Source of the DNA: Bacillota bacterium
GTDB lineage: Bacteria; Bacillota; Clostridia; Christensenellales; Aristaeellaceae
Direction: 5' to 3'
Assembly: GCA_023436585.1 (NCBI GenBank)
Contig: JAEZIN010000028.1
Coordinates: forward strand, 124,001-188,000
Length of the DNA stretch: 64,000 nt
A program made the translations under genes and the position numbers. The first letter of the stretch is position 1. Each line of letters starts with the position of its first letter. This document shows, in pieces, positions 9,061 to 17,688 of the stretch. Under the pieces are notes generated by a model. That model had not been told where the DNA came from. It was given only the letters and a program-made list of their open reading frames with translations, and made no database searches.

Positions 9061-9164
9061 CTTAATAGCCCATGCCATGATACCGGACAGCCGACGAAGG
9101 GGAAGGGCTGTTTGATATCTCGGCATGGGCCGCAAAGAACAGGAAAGGGTTGAAGGGGAGTAGA

Positions 9165-10409
9165 TTATGGGATTTGTATCTTAATAACGTGCGCCTTGTC
9201 ACTTCCGGTGTAAAAGCTCTCACGAAGCAAGTCCTGCTTGACCGTTGTTTTACTGCCGTGACAATCGATGGTAATATCATAGCTGCCAAAGAAAAGGCGC
9301 GTTCCGCAGACGCCATTGGACCCGGTCACAAGGTCGGCATCAGTATGCCATTCACGATGGATCAAGTCATACAGCGTATTGTATACAGGCTTGATTTTCA
9401 AATCCTCCGTGACAACACCGGCCGGCGCGCCAAGCCAGCGGTGATCTGTAAAGTCAAACCAGGAGAGCGCCTCCGTTGCCGGGTGGCTGAACACCAGCGT
9501 ATAGAAATCGCGGGCATATTCCGCCTGGGAATATAGATCCTCCTCGGTTTCATTCCAAAGGTTTTCGGTACTTGACTGGTAATTGATCGGCCCCGCGGGC
9601 ACGCCGCTTGCGATGGAGCATTCCGGGAAATGAATTGGCCAGCCGAAAGCCGCTGCGCGCTCAATGGTATCCAGTGTTTTTTGATAGCTCCAGCGTTCCT
9701 TGTGCATGTGGCTTTGCATACCAAGAATATCGATGTCAATATTGTTTTCTCGCATATCGCGTAAAAAGTTGTAGTATTCATCCACATGAATGTTCCAGTC
9801 GCCGTAAAGCAGTTTTGCATCGGGCTTGAATGAGCGAACAAGCTGTGTACCAAACTTCATCATATTCATAGGCCCGTACTTTTGAATCCAGCGGGATACC
9901 GGTGTATCAAAACGGTCATTTACTGTCGTTTCATTGGCAACGTCAAAGAAGTCAAAATCATTCCCATGAAGCGTCATGAGCCGGGATATACGCTCGGTGT
10001 ACAACGCCTTGATATCATCCGAATAACTGACCCATTCGGGTATCAGCTCATGCCAAATCAGCGCATGCAGCTTCTTTTTCAGGTTGTTCTCCTTTGCCCA
10101 CTTGATAAGGTTTGACGTATACGGTTCATTGTACGCATGCCGTTTTGGCTCATACCAGCTCCAATGATAGGGTACCATTGTATAGTTGAACATTTTTGTG
10201 AATTCTTCGGTAAACAGATCGTTCATTTCCTTGGTTGGATATTTGCCATATTGATAGCATACTGCGCCGAACAGGTACTGGTGGTTTTTCATGCGGATGG
10301 TAACAATTGCGTTGTCAACCGGTTTTCCATCCTGCATGACGCATATTTCCACATCTCGCTTGCGGACTTGTTTGATGCGCTTCTGGGCATTTAGAAGGAT
10401 ATCGTTCAT
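9165..10409 (-). CDS. Endo-1,4-beta-xylanase, glycoside hydrolase family 10 (cytosolic)
   Basis: 414 residues. GH10 hallmarks: ALIWHELIPEW at about 116-126 (the W-H substrate-binding segment), FDVANE with acid/base Glu160, GMQSHMH at 230-236, and IHFPEC with nucleophile Glu263 where most relatives have ITELD. About 60 residues precede the barrel and a short beta domain follows (to 414). No signal peptide is present with the start at 10409 (AGAGGGG upstream), so it acts inside the cell on imported xylo-oligosaccharides rather than on polymer. A TTGACA-17-TATGCT promoter and a copy of the regional operator lie upstream. GH10 assignment is secure; exact substrate length is inference. Confidence 0.92.
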   Translation of the reverse strand: MNDILLNAQKRIKQVRKRDVEICVMQDGKPVDNAIVTIRMKNHQYLFGAVCYQYGKYPTKEMNDLFTEEFTKMFNYTMVPYHWSWYEPKRHAYNEPYTSNLIKWAKENNLKKKLHALIWHELIPEWVSYSDDIKALYTERISRLMTLHGNDFDFFDVANETTVNDRFDTPVSRWIQKYGPMNMMKFGTQLVRSFKPDAKLLYGDWNIHVDEYYNFLRDMRENNIDIDILGMQSHMHKERWSYQKTLDTIERAAAFGWPIHFPECSIASGVPAGPINYQSSTENLWNETEEDLYSQAEYARDFYTLVFSHPATEALSWFDFTDHRWLGAPAGVVTEDLKIKPVYNTLYDLIHREWHTDADLVTGSNGVCGTRLFFGSYDITIDCHGSKTTVKQDLLRESFYTGSDKAHVIKIQIP

Positions 10410-10525
10410 TTTTATCCCCTCTTCTGATAGCAGAATTTGATTTGAAGCTTTCATGGATATCCGCATGGTCCGAACCGATAGCAATGCGCGGCATGGTAAG
10501 CTCGCTGTCCAGCAAAGCTAACGAA

Positions 10526-10613
10526 AGGAAAACGTTTATCCTTTGGGGTAGACCAAAGCGAATTATTCCAGTTCGTACGCGCATAGCATACCGTTTTATT
10601 GCCATTATGTCAA
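10526..10613 (-). promoter_or_regulatory. Promoter and LacI-type operator of the GH10 gene
   Basis: On the minus strand, TTGACA (10613-10608) and TATGCT (10590-10585) are spaced by 17 bases. Downstream of the expected start, at 10526-10541, AGGAAAACGTTTATCC matches the regional operator GGATAAACGTTTATCC at 13 of 16 positions. Confidence 0.65.
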
Positions 10614-10653
10614 GAAATCAACAGATTAACCCAATGTTTTGGGTCGTTCGAGT

Positions 10654-10710
10654 TTGACAGTGCAGCAAAAATATGCTACTCTGACCACAAGATAAGTTAA
10701 ACGTTATTCC
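10654..10710 (+). promoter_or_regulatory. Promoter and degenerate operator of the ROK kinase gene
   Basis: TTGACA at 10654-10659, then TACTCT at 10677-10682 (17-base spacer). AGTTAAACGTTATTCC at 10695-10710 matches the regional operator at 12 of 16 positions and sits at the expected transcription start. It is divergent from the GH10 promoter. Confidence 0.5.
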
Positions 10711-10755
10711 ACTTTGCTATTTTAACGATGTGGAGATCCGGGAAGGGATGATTTT

Positions 10756-11658
10756 GTGGTGCGGGCCGTTACTTTGGGGTTGGATATAGGGGGTACCCAT
10801 GTACGCATGGGGTTGGTGGATCATGTGGGTGGTCTTTCGCATTTCGTTATGCACAAAACGGCGGAATTTATTCGGGAAGGCTTTATGGACACGCTTTCCC
10901 GCGCAATACTGTCTTACCTTGATACCCATCTGGAAAGCCGGTCCCTTCACACCGTATCGATGGGATTCCCCTCGGCCATTGACAAGGCATGCCGGGTGTT
11001 GTATTCCACGCCAAGCATACCGGGACTTTCCAGTATCGATATCATTGCTGAAATGGAAAGCCGGCTTCATCTGCCTGTCTGCATTAGCCGGGATGTGAAC
11101 ATGCTGTATTTGTACGATGCCCGCCGGTACAGCCTGCCGGATGAGGGGGTAGTAATCGGTGTTTACTTTGGCACCGGCATCGGAAACGCCATTGCCGTAA
11201 ACGGATGTTTGCTGAAAGGCAGGAACGGCGTGGCGGGGGAATTAGGCCATATTCCCGTTTGGGGGAAAAGTGAAACTTGCGGCTGCGGCAATAGCGGATG
11301 CATGGAATTGTATGCTGCCGGTCAAGCCCTTGTGCGGCTGCGTAATGCCCATTTTGCCGATACTCCCATGGAGGAACTGTTTATCCGCCATGGCGGGGAT
11401 GAACGGCTTATCGATTACCTGGAGGCGATGGCACTGCCCCTTGCCACGGAAATCAACCTGCTGGACCCCGAGGCCGTAGTGCTGGGCGGCGGCGTGCTTC
11501 AAATGAGGAATTTTCCGAGGGACGTGCTGGAAAGAAAGCTGCGCGCCCATGTGCGCAAGCCCTATCCCGAAAGTACACTGAAACTTATCTATTCTGATTT
11601 GCAGCAGGAAAACGGCGTCATTGGTGCCGGATACTATGGATTTTTGCAAAAAGCATAA
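10756..11658 (+). CDS. ROK-family sugar kinase (allose-kinase-like)
   Basis: 300 residues. ATP motif LGLDIGGTHVRMG at 8-20, catalytic Asp113 in SRDVN, and the complete ROK zinc motif GELGHIPVWG then CGCGNSGCME at 161-184. GHIPV next to the zinc cysteines and the overall length recall AlsK, but glucokinase- or N-acetylmannosamine-kinase-like activity is equally possible. It starts at a GTG (10756) behind GGAAGGG; no in-frame ATG is nearby. It is divergent from the GH10 xylanase and shares its operator region, so it probably phosphorylates a monosaccharide released by the pathway. Confidence 0.85.
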   Translation: MVRAVTLGLDIGGTHVRMGLVDHVGGLSHFVMHKTAEFIREGFMDTLSRAILSYLDTHLESRSLHTVSMGFPSAIDKACRVLYSTPSIPGLSSIDIIAEMESRLHLPVCISRDVNMLYLYDARRYSLPDEGVVIGVYFGTGIGNAIAVNGCLLKGRNGVAGELGHIPVWGKSETCGCGNSGCMELYAAGQALVRLRNAHFADTPMEELFIRHGGDERLIDYLEAMALPLATEINLLDPEAVVLGGGVLQMRNFPRDVLERKLRAHVRKPYPESTLKLIYSDLQQENGVIGAGYYGFLQKA

Positions 11659-11671
11659 TTTTGGATCATGC

Positions 11672-11713
11672 AAAAAAACACGATTCCCGCTGACGATGGG
11701 GATCGTGTTTTGG
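11672..11713. terminator. Bidirectional terminator between the ROK kinase and ribokinase genes
   Basis: AAAACACGAT and ATCGTGTTTT arms with an additional CCC/GGG pairing, flanked by A and T runs at both ends. It serves the two convergent genes. Confidence 0.8.
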
Positions 11714-11739
11714 TTTACAGGGCCTTATTTCCGACGCAA

Positions 11740-12666
11740 TCAGCCATCTGCCTGGGCAGTATCCATCAGTGCCTGGGCTTCCTCCATGCTGGGCATGCCG
11801 GTTTGGGCACCCAGCTTTGTCACGGAAAGGGCCGCCGCGGCGTTGGCCAGCACCACCGCCCTTTCCAGCGAAAAACCCTGGGCAAGGCCTGCCGCCAGGC
11901 CGCCGTTGAAGGTATCCCCGGCCGCGGTGGAATCTACTGCCTTTACCTTGAAGGCGGGGATGTGGGTCCAGCTATCCTCCAAAGCGATATATGCCCCATC
12001 GTCTCCCGACTTGTGCACCACACAGGTGACGCCCATCTGAATCAGGTGCCGCGCACGTTCCTGTATTCCTGCACCTTCCGGCAGGTCACCGGTGATGGTT
12101 GCAAGCTCTGTGGCATTGGGGGTGACAATGCTTACCTTAGAAAGCAATTCCCGGCTTAAGGGTCTGGCGGGAGCGGGATCAAGGATAATTGTCTTGCCAA
12201 GGGCATGCAGCTTGTCCACTGCGGTCTGCACGGTTTCCAAAGGAATCTCCAGCTGCAATAGAAAGATATCGGCGTCACTGATTAGGGGTAATATCTCCTC
12301 AAACCATGCCGGTGTGCAGGTATCGTTGGCCCCCGGCACGATGATGATGTGGTTTTCCCCCGCGTCATCCACCTCAATGGCAGCGATCCCGGTACCCGCG
12401 ACAGGGTCGAAAGCCACCGCCTGAACGTCGGTTCCGATTTTTTCAAAATGTGCAAGGTACATGCGTCCATACAAATCGTCACCTACCCGCCCGGCCATGG
12501 ATGTCGGTATGCCCAAACGGGAGAGGGCCACCGCCTGGTTGGCACCCTTGCCGCCGGGAATGGTTTGAAAGGAGATGCCCCGCCTGGTTTCACCGGGCTT
12601 TGGAAACCTGTCTGTCCTGGTGACCATGTCCATGTTGACGGAACCAATGACGCAGCATTTTTTCAT
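11740..12666 (-). CDS. rbsK: Ribokinase-like PfkB-family kinase
   Basis: 308 residues. N-terminal GSVNMDMV and IPGGKGANQAVALSRLG (about 38-54) are the substrate-binding motifs of ribokinases; DSTAAGDTFNGGLAAGL (about 250-266) contains the catalytic Asp and the anion hole. Start ATG at 12666, with AAGGAG eight bases upstream. It is the third gene of an operon with a glycyl radical enzyme and its activase, 17 bases after the activase, so the natural substrate may be a product or precursor of that enzyme rather than ribose. The rbsK symbol is by similarity only. Confidence 0.85.
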   Translation of the reverse strand: MKKCCVIGSVNMDMVTRTDRFPKPGETRRGISFQTIPGGKGANQAVALSRLGIPTSMAGRVGDDLYGRMYLAHFEKIGTDVQAVAFDPVAGTGIAAIEVDDAGENHIIIVPGANDTCTPAWFEEILPLISDADIFLLQLEIPLETVQTAVDKLHALGKTIILDPAPARPLSRELLSKVSIVTPNATELATITGDLPEGAGIQERARHLIQMGVTCVVHKSGDDGAYIALEDSWTHIPAFKVKAVDSTAAGDTFNGGLAAGLAQGFSLERAVVLANAAAALSVTKLGAQTGMPSMEEAQALMDTAQADG

Positions 12667-12683
12667 ACAGTCTGCTCCTTAGA

Positions 12684-13595
12684 TTAGCCCCAAACCACGG
12701 GGCGCTTTGTGTGCGCGTGAAAATACGCGAGGATTTCTTCCTTTTGATCCAGGCCCATATCGGGCAGATTTGACAATGTATAGCTTTTCCCCAGTTGCTT
12801 ATACTTTCCCGTCCCCATCCGGTGGTACGCCATCAATTCGGCCCGGGAGATGCCTGGGTACCGGTCAAGCAAAGCAATGATGCCATCATAATGGCCTGTC
12901 TCCGTATTGCAGCCGGGAATGATGGGGCAGCGCAGAATAATGGCTGCTCCCAGATTATAAAGCATATCCAGGTTATTTAGGATGCGCCGGCTGCCGGCCC
13001 CGGTCAATGCCTGATGGGCATTAGGATCTGTGGCTTTGTAATCATACAGGAAGATATCTGTCAGCTTCGCTGCTTCCCGCAGGGCCTCTTCCTCCACATG
13101 CCCGCAGGTTTCCATGCAGGTGTGCAGATTTTGCTCCTTGGCAGCCTTTAAAAGCGCCAGGGTAAACTCCGGCTGCATCAGCGGTTCTCCGCCGGAGATG
13201 GTGATCCCCCCGCCGGAGGTATCGTAGTACCGCTTGTCCTTCATGACCTCCTGTATGACATCCTCCACCGTTACGCTTCTGCCGCTTAAGGCCAGGGCAT
13301 CATAGGCACAAGCCGCCACGCAAGCGCCGCAAGCGATGCACTTGTCAAAATCCACCCGGTGCTCCGTACGGGTAACATGGTGGACATCCGCCGGGCACAC
13401 CTTTTCGCAGGTCCCGCAGCGCACACAGGCGGATTCCACATAGCGCAATTGCACCTTGGGGCTGATACATTCCGGATTATGACACCACAGGCACTGAAGG
13501 GGGCAGCCCTTTAAAAAGACGGTGGAACGGATGCCCGGCCCGTCATCCACCGAAAAGCGCTGTATATCTGTGATGAGTCCCGTTACAGCAGCCAT
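12684..13595 (-). CDS. Glycyl-radical-enzyme activating protein (radical SAM)
   Basis: 303 residues. The radical SAM cluster motif is GCPLQCLWCHN with Cys31, Cys35 and Cys38, preceded by FSVDDGPGIRSTVFLKG, typical of PFL-activase relatives. Two ferredoxin-type [4Fe-4S] motifs follow (CVRCGTCEKVC at about 57-67 and CIACGACVAAC at about 86-96), a feature of the activases of dehydratase-type enzymes rather than of PFL itself. GGGITISGGEPLMQPEF is the SAM-binding GGE motif. It abuts the glycyl radical enzyme gene (one base apart) and must install the glycyl radical on it. Confidence 0.95.
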   Translation of the reverse strand: MAAVTGLITDIQRFSVDDGPGIRSTVFLKGCPLQCLWCHNPECISPKVQLRYVESACVRCGTCEKVCPADVHHVTRTEHRVDFDKCIACGACVAACAYDALALSGRSVTVEDVIQEVMKDKRYYDTSGGGITISGGEPLMQPEFTLALLKAAKEQNLHTCMETCGHVEEEALREAAKLTDIFLYDYKATDPNAHQALTGAGSRRILNNLDMLYNLGAAIILRCPIIPGCNTETGHYDGIIALLDRYPGISRAELMAYHRMGTGKYKQLGKSYTLSNLPDMGLDQKEEILAYFHAHTKRPVVWG

Positions 13596-13596
13596 A

Positions 13597-15834
13597 TCAA
13601 TGCACGGTGCGTGACAGCACTTCCTGCTGCACGTCCTTTTCCAGTTCTACAAACCGGGCACTGAATCCGCCTACCCGGACCAGCAGCGAGCGATGCTTTT
13701 CGGGATGAATAAGGGCATCCTCCAGGTCCTTGCGCCCGATGACGGTGATCATGGCCTGGGTGCCACCGTTTTCAAAATACGCGTCCAGCAGCGCCCGCAC
13801 CTTTTCGGGCGCCCGCTCAAACACATCCCGGCCAAACTTGATGTTCTGCACGGAGCCTGCGTGGTTTTCCGGCGGGAAAGAGGCCAGGGAATTGAGCATG
13901 GCAGTAACGCCATTTGTATCCATGCCGCCTACGGGGTTGTTGGCGTTGGCCATATAGGTCAGCGCCTTGCGCCCATCGGCGGAAGCGCCAGTCCAGCGGC
14001 CCAGGTACGTGTTGGCGGAGTTGTTGATAACCACCATCAGGAAGGAATGAAGGCCTACCCTGTCCGCCTGTTCTTTGATGGTGCGGGCTTCAAAATCATG
14101 CAGATCCCGGGCAAGGTCATCGACTGCCTTGATATCATTACCGTATTTCGGGGCCTTGAGCAGCAGTCTTTGCTCCTGTTCATAGCCCACAAAATTAGCT
14201 TTCAGCGCCTCCAGCAAACGAGACGGGGTAATGCTCTTCTTTTCAAACACCGTTTCCCGGATGGCGGCCAGGCTGTCCACCGTATTGATATTGCCGTAGG
14301 ATTCCAGCGTAGCGCCAAGGTAGGCGATCCCCCCCGACAGCATGGATTTACCGTTTTCGATGCAGCCATCATATAGCAGGCTCATCATCAGGAAGGGAGC
14401 CTGTTTGGCGGTTTCCTTCAAAATAATGACCTCCGCCTCGGCTAGCACCTCAATATAATGGGTGATTTGCTTCTTATAGGCTGCGTAGAAATCCTCAAAC
14501 GTGGCATAGTCCTCAAAGCGGCCCAGCGAAAGGCCCATGGCACGGTTTAAAACGATCTCATGGCCATTGAACAGCGTCACCTCCAGGGCTTTGAGCATGT
14601 TGATTACGCCGTTGGGGGAGCCAAAGCTTTCATGGTCGATGATATATTCGCCGCAGCCAAAGGGCACATACTGCTCCGCCTTGTCACGGGGCAGGCGGAA
14701 GGCGTTTTCCACGGCCGGCACATTCACATCGTCGCTGTACAGCATGGGATAGGTGGCACCATGGCCAATCACTTCCAGCGCCTTTTGATACAGCCGGTCA
14801 TCCATGCCCTTGTACAAGCGCAGCGTCAGCTGTGGCTCGATATCATGGACAATGCGGGAGGCTTCCATAGCCAGCATGGCAAAGGCATTGGCGTTTTTCT
14901 CATTCCTGCGGCCAACCCCGCCGATGACTACCCGGCCGTGATAAACAGTTTTCCGGGCTACCATCAGCCGCCACAGGCCCACAACCAAGTCAAGGGCTTC
15001 GGCCTGCGTAAGGATGCCGGCCGCCAGATCGTTGGCCAGATAATCCCCCAGATACACATCCATGCGTCCATAATCCATCACCCCGGCCAGACAGGAATAC
15101 AGCCAGCTTAATTGTATGGCCTGCCGGAAGGTTTGGGGGGCGTCGGAAGCGATATGCGTAAGGTCTGCCGCCATCCTGGCAAGCTCTTCAGCCCGATGCG
15201 CCGCGGCATCCTTCACCATGGCAGAAGCCTGCCCGGCATAGTGCAGGCAGCAATCGCGGATCAAATCCACCGTCAGGGCCAACCCTTCATAAAACCCTTC
15301 CGGATCGCCCTGTATCCGCTTTTCTTCAATCTGCTTTGTAAGGCCCGGCAGCCCCAACGTCAGCAGGGTTTCATAATTTTCATAGGCGCCGGTCATGCGG
15401 TACAGGGGAAAGCCCACGCCCACATCCCCCGCAAAGGAATCGCTGGGAAGATAAGTGCGGATGCGTTCGGTAAAATGCTCCTTCACATGAGCAGTGGTGT
15501 TTTCCTTTTCCCAGAAAGCCATCATGTCCCGTATTTCCGCGGCTTCCGCGCTGCCTTCCGGGGCTTCTTCCAATGCCTTTTGAAAATAATCCGGGCGGTA
15601 AAAATACCCCATGCCATGAGGAAGGCGGTACAGCGTCACATCAGGCGAAAAGCCCACACCCCGATGTTCCATGACAAGGGCTCTGCCGGCAAACAAATCC
15701 CCGTTTTCAATGGGAGGCAGAAGCGCGGGATACAGCACCTGAAGGCACTTTGCCTCCCGGATGGAAAGGGGGGCATGCTGATATTTCTTGAACACCTGTG
15801 AAAACTTTTTTTCAATCGTAAGGTCTGACATCAT
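13597..15834 (-). CDS. Glycyl radical enzyme of unassigned function, dehydratase-like
   Basis: 745 residues, slightly shorter than the 780-850 usual for dehydratases. The C-terminal glycyl motif is RVGGFSARFVEL, with the radical on Gly723. The active-site cysteine is Cys394 in VPFGCGEYIID; the Cys-x-Glu spacing matches dehydratases (GCVE) and rules out PFL (two adjacent Cys), but the Gly between them and the following Tyr are unusual. It starts at 15834 with AAGGAGG seven bases upstream. The operon continues with the activase and a PfkB kinase, and an AraC regulator is divergent. A polyol or sugar-derived substrate is inferred from context; the activity cannot be named. Confidence 0.9.
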   Translation of the reverse strand: MMSDLTIEKKFSQVFKKYQHAPLSIREAKCLQVLYPALLPPIENGDLFAGRALVMEHRGVGFSPDVTLYRLPHGMGYFYRPDYFQKALEEAPEGSAEAAEIRDMMAFWEKENTTAHVKEHFTERIRTYLPSDSFAGDVGVGFPLYRMTGAYENYETLLTLGLPGLTKQIEEKRIQGDPEGFYEGLALTVDLIRDCCLHYAGQASAMVKDAAAHRAEELARMAADLTHIASDAPQTFRQAIQLSWLYSCLAGVMDYGRMDVYLGDYLANDLAAGILTQAEALDLVVGLWRLMVARKTVYHGRVVIGGVGRRNEKNANAFAMLAMEASRIVHDIEPQLTLRLYKGMDDRLYQKALEVIGHGATYPMLYSDDVNVPAVENAFRLPRDKAEQYVPFGCGEYIIDHESFGSPNGVINMLKALEVTLFNGHEIVLNRAMGLSLGRFEDYATFEDFYAAYKKQITHYIEVLAEAEVIILKETAKQAPFLMMSLLYDGCIENGKSMLSGGIAYLGATLESYGNINTVDSLAAIRETVFEKKSITPSRLLEALKANFVGYEQEQRLLLKAPKYGNDIKAVDDLARDLHDFEARTIKEQADRVGLHSFLMVVINNSANTYLGRWTGASADGRKALTYMANANNPVGGMDTNGVTAMLNSLASFPPENHAGSVQNIKFGRDVFERAPEKVRALLDAYFENGGTQAMITVIGRKDLEDALIHPEKHRSLLVRVGGFSARFVELEKDVQQEVLSRTVH

Positions 15835-15915
15835 GATTGTGCCTCCTTATGCGAACATGCGGACGTATCCCGCAAAGCATGTGTTTCGCCGCGTTCTCTC
15901 CGCCCATTTGATTTT

Positions 15916-15958
15916 ATTCTAGCATGGCCTACATCCTTATGCTTGCGCTATGCTTGCG
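15916..15958 (-). promoter_or_regulatory. Promoter of the glycyl radical operon with tandem AraC-type repeat
   Basis: TAGAAT (minus strand, 15921-15916) is a likely -10. Where the -35 should be, the plus strand holds two perfect adjacent copies of TATGCTTGCG (15939-15948 and 15949-15958). Tandem 10-bp direct repeats touching a poor -35 fit an AraC-family activator site. The same repeats lie just upstream of TATATT (15967-15972), a possible -10 of the AraC gene. Confidence 0.55.
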
Positions 15959-16000
15959 GATTATGCTATATTGATATCAAACTTTGAAGGAGACAGGCTG

Positions 16001-16879
16001 ATGGAGGTTTTTCATTTTCGGGAAAGCGCGGTTTTAGACCCTGTTTCTCAAGTGCATTATAACTATATTACCCAGGTAAAATCAGTTACTCGCCTGCATG
16101 ATCATGATTTTTGCGAGGTCTTTTTAATTGCCTACGGGCGAGTGAATCATATAGTGAACGAGCAGACCCAGGAGCTCCGGGAAGGTTCCATGATGTTGAT
16201 GCGGCCCACGGATGTTCATTGCTATCAGCCCATTGGGGAAACAGGCTGCGGCATCATGAATCTGGCTTTTCCCACCTCCGTTTTACAAAAGGCACTGGAC
16301 CTCATGTGGGATGATTACCGCACCTGCCCGCTATGGACAAATCCGCAGCCCGCCTATGTGCTGCTGCCATCCGGCAAGGTGAAAGAATGGATCAGCGCCT
16401 TTTCAGAATTGAACCTGCTCCCGGTGGATGACAAGGAGGGTATACGCCACCATGTCCGGAGGCTGCTGATGCAGCTGTTGGCCGCCTGCTTTTTTCATCA
16501 GCGTCCGGCCCCCAAAACAAAGGTGCCGGAATGGCTGGTTAAGCTGCACGCCGCCATGCAGGAGCCGGAGCGGTTCCAGGCAGGGCTGCCCGCCATGCTT
16601 GCCCTATGCGAAAAAACGCCGGAGCATATGTACCGCCAGTTCCGCCATTACTATCAAAAGACACCCTCGGAGTTCATTAATGAGCTTCGTGTAAATTTTG
16701 CCGCCAATCTTTTGCGCAATACAGACCAGCCCATCACCCAGGTGGCCCTTTCCTCCGGGTATGAAAACCTGAGCTATTTTTACGAGCAATTTAACCGGCG
16801 CTTTGGCCTGGCTCCGGCCCGCTTCCGGCGCGAAAACCAGACATCCGCCATCAGCCCGGAAGCGGGTTCCCCGCATTGA
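16001..16879 (+). CDS. AraC-family transcriptional regulator
   Basis: 292 residues. An N-terminal cupin-type sensing domain (LHDHDFCEVFLIAYG near 25-40, REGSMMLMRPTDVHCYQP near 60-77) and a C-terminal double helix-turn-helix (about 190-285; LRVNFAANLLRNTDQPITQV, SGYENLSYFYEQFNRRFG, PARFRR). Start at 16001 behind GAAGGAGA; the longer frame from 15950 would cover the promoter. Divergent from the glycyl radical enzyme operon, whose -35 region carries a tandem repeat suited to AraC binding, so it is the likely activator of that operon. Confidence 0.93.
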   Translation: MEVFHFRESAVLDPVSQVHYNYITQVKSVTRLHDHDFCEVFLIAYGRVNHIVNEQTQELREGSMMLMRPTDVHCYQPIGETGCGIMNLAFPTSVLQKALDLMWDDYRTCPLWTNPQPAYVLLPSGKVKEWISAFSELNLLPVDDKEGIRHHVRRLLMQLLAACFFHQRPAPKTKVPEWLVKLHAAMQEPERFQAGLPAMLALCEKTPEHMYRQFRHYYQKTPSEFINELRVNFAANLLRNTDQPITQVALSSGYENLSYFYEQFNRRFGLAPARFRRENQTSAISPEAGSPH

Positions 16880-16934
16880 CAGCCGCCGTTGGGCCGTGTT
16901 ACAATGGCGCCATCGACTGGATAAACGTTTATTC
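16876..16934 (+). promoter_or_regulatory. Promoter and operator of the lyxose-isomerase-like gene
   Basis: TTGACA at 16876-16881, TACAAT at 16900-16905 (18-base spacer), then GGATAAACGTTTATTC at 16919-16934, which matches the regional operator at 15 of 16 positions, just past the transcription start. The -35 overlaps the end of the AraC gene. Confidence 0.8.
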
Positions 16935-16966
16935 TTTGGTTGAAGTGCAGAAAGGATGGAGTAAAT

Positions 16967-17509
16967 ATGGATCGCAAAACGTATGAAGCCGCCCGCGAGA
17001 AAGCGCTGGAATACTTTGAAAAAGCGCACATTGCCCTGACCCAGGCGGAGCGAGAAAACGTGGAAGTGGCGGATCTTGGCCTGAATGACCTGGACCGCAC
17101 CGGCCTGGAACTGGTAACGTATATCAATACAAAACGCTGCTGCGCCAAGGAACTGGTGCTGTTTCCCAGCCAGACCTGCCCCGAGCACCGGCATCCCACC
17201 CTGGGCGGTGTACCCGGTAAGGAGGAGACCTTCCGCTGCCGTATGGGAACCGTTTACCTGTACGTATCCGGCACGCCCAGCGCTGCCCCCAAAGCCCGGC
17301 CGCCCAAGGGGGATGAGGCGTACTATACAGCCTTCCATGAGATCGTTCTTCACCCCGGTGAACAGTATACCCTTGCTCCCGACACGCTTCACTGGTTTCA
17401 GGGGGGACCGGAAGGCGCCGTTATTTCCGAATTCAGTAGCTCCAGCAACGATGACACGGATATTTTCACCGACCCCAGAATCACGCGGGCACCGGTGGTG
17501 GAAGGGTAA
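16967..17509 (+). CDS. D-lyxose/D-mannose ketol-isomerase-like cupin
   Basis: 180 residues, a single cupin. The metal ligands are visible in CPEHRHP (two His), the nearby Glu of KEETFRCR, and the later His of DTLHWFQGG, in the arrangement of YdaE-type D-lyxose isomerases, which interconvert D-lyxose with D-xylulose and D-mannose with D-fructose. The start at 16967 follows AAAGGATGGAG. It is transcribed alone from its own operator-controlled promoter. It probably feeds a released aldose to a ketose kinase; the actual sugar is uncertain. Confidence 0.85.
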   Translation: MDRKTYEAAREKALEYFEKAHIALTQAERENVEVADLGLNDLDRTGLELVTYINTKRCCAKELVLFPSQTCPEHRHPTLGGVPGKEETFRCRMGTVYLYVSGTPSAAPKARPPKGDEAYYTAFHEIVLHPGEQYTLAPDTLHWFQGGPEGAVISEFSSSSNDDTDIFTDPRITRAPVVEG

Positions 17510-17583
17510 GCACCATTGTATGGCAGCAGCGCTTGCAGCCTCCCTGTAGAGAGCATTTGTACACTTTACCAGGGAGACCCGCG

Positions 17584-17638
17584 TTGACATTTCGCCCACT
17601 TTCCTCTATACTATTGCATATAGGATAAACGTTTACTC
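17584..17638 (+). promoter_or_regulatory. Promoter and operator of the 717-residue glycosidase-like gene
   Basis: TTGACA at 17584-17589 and TATACT at 17607-17612 (17-base spacer), followed by GGATAAACGTTTACTC at 17623-17638 (14 of 16 matches to the regional operator). Confidence 0.8.
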
Positions 17639-17688
17639 TGCAACGATTATCAATGGAAGCGCATCATGTGAAGGGAGCTTTTTATCGC

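Noticed and set aside
17540..17576. CTCCCTG/CAGGGAG inverted repeat as a terminator of the isomerase gene
   Set aside because: Seven-bp stem with a 23-base loop and no T run; too weak to support.
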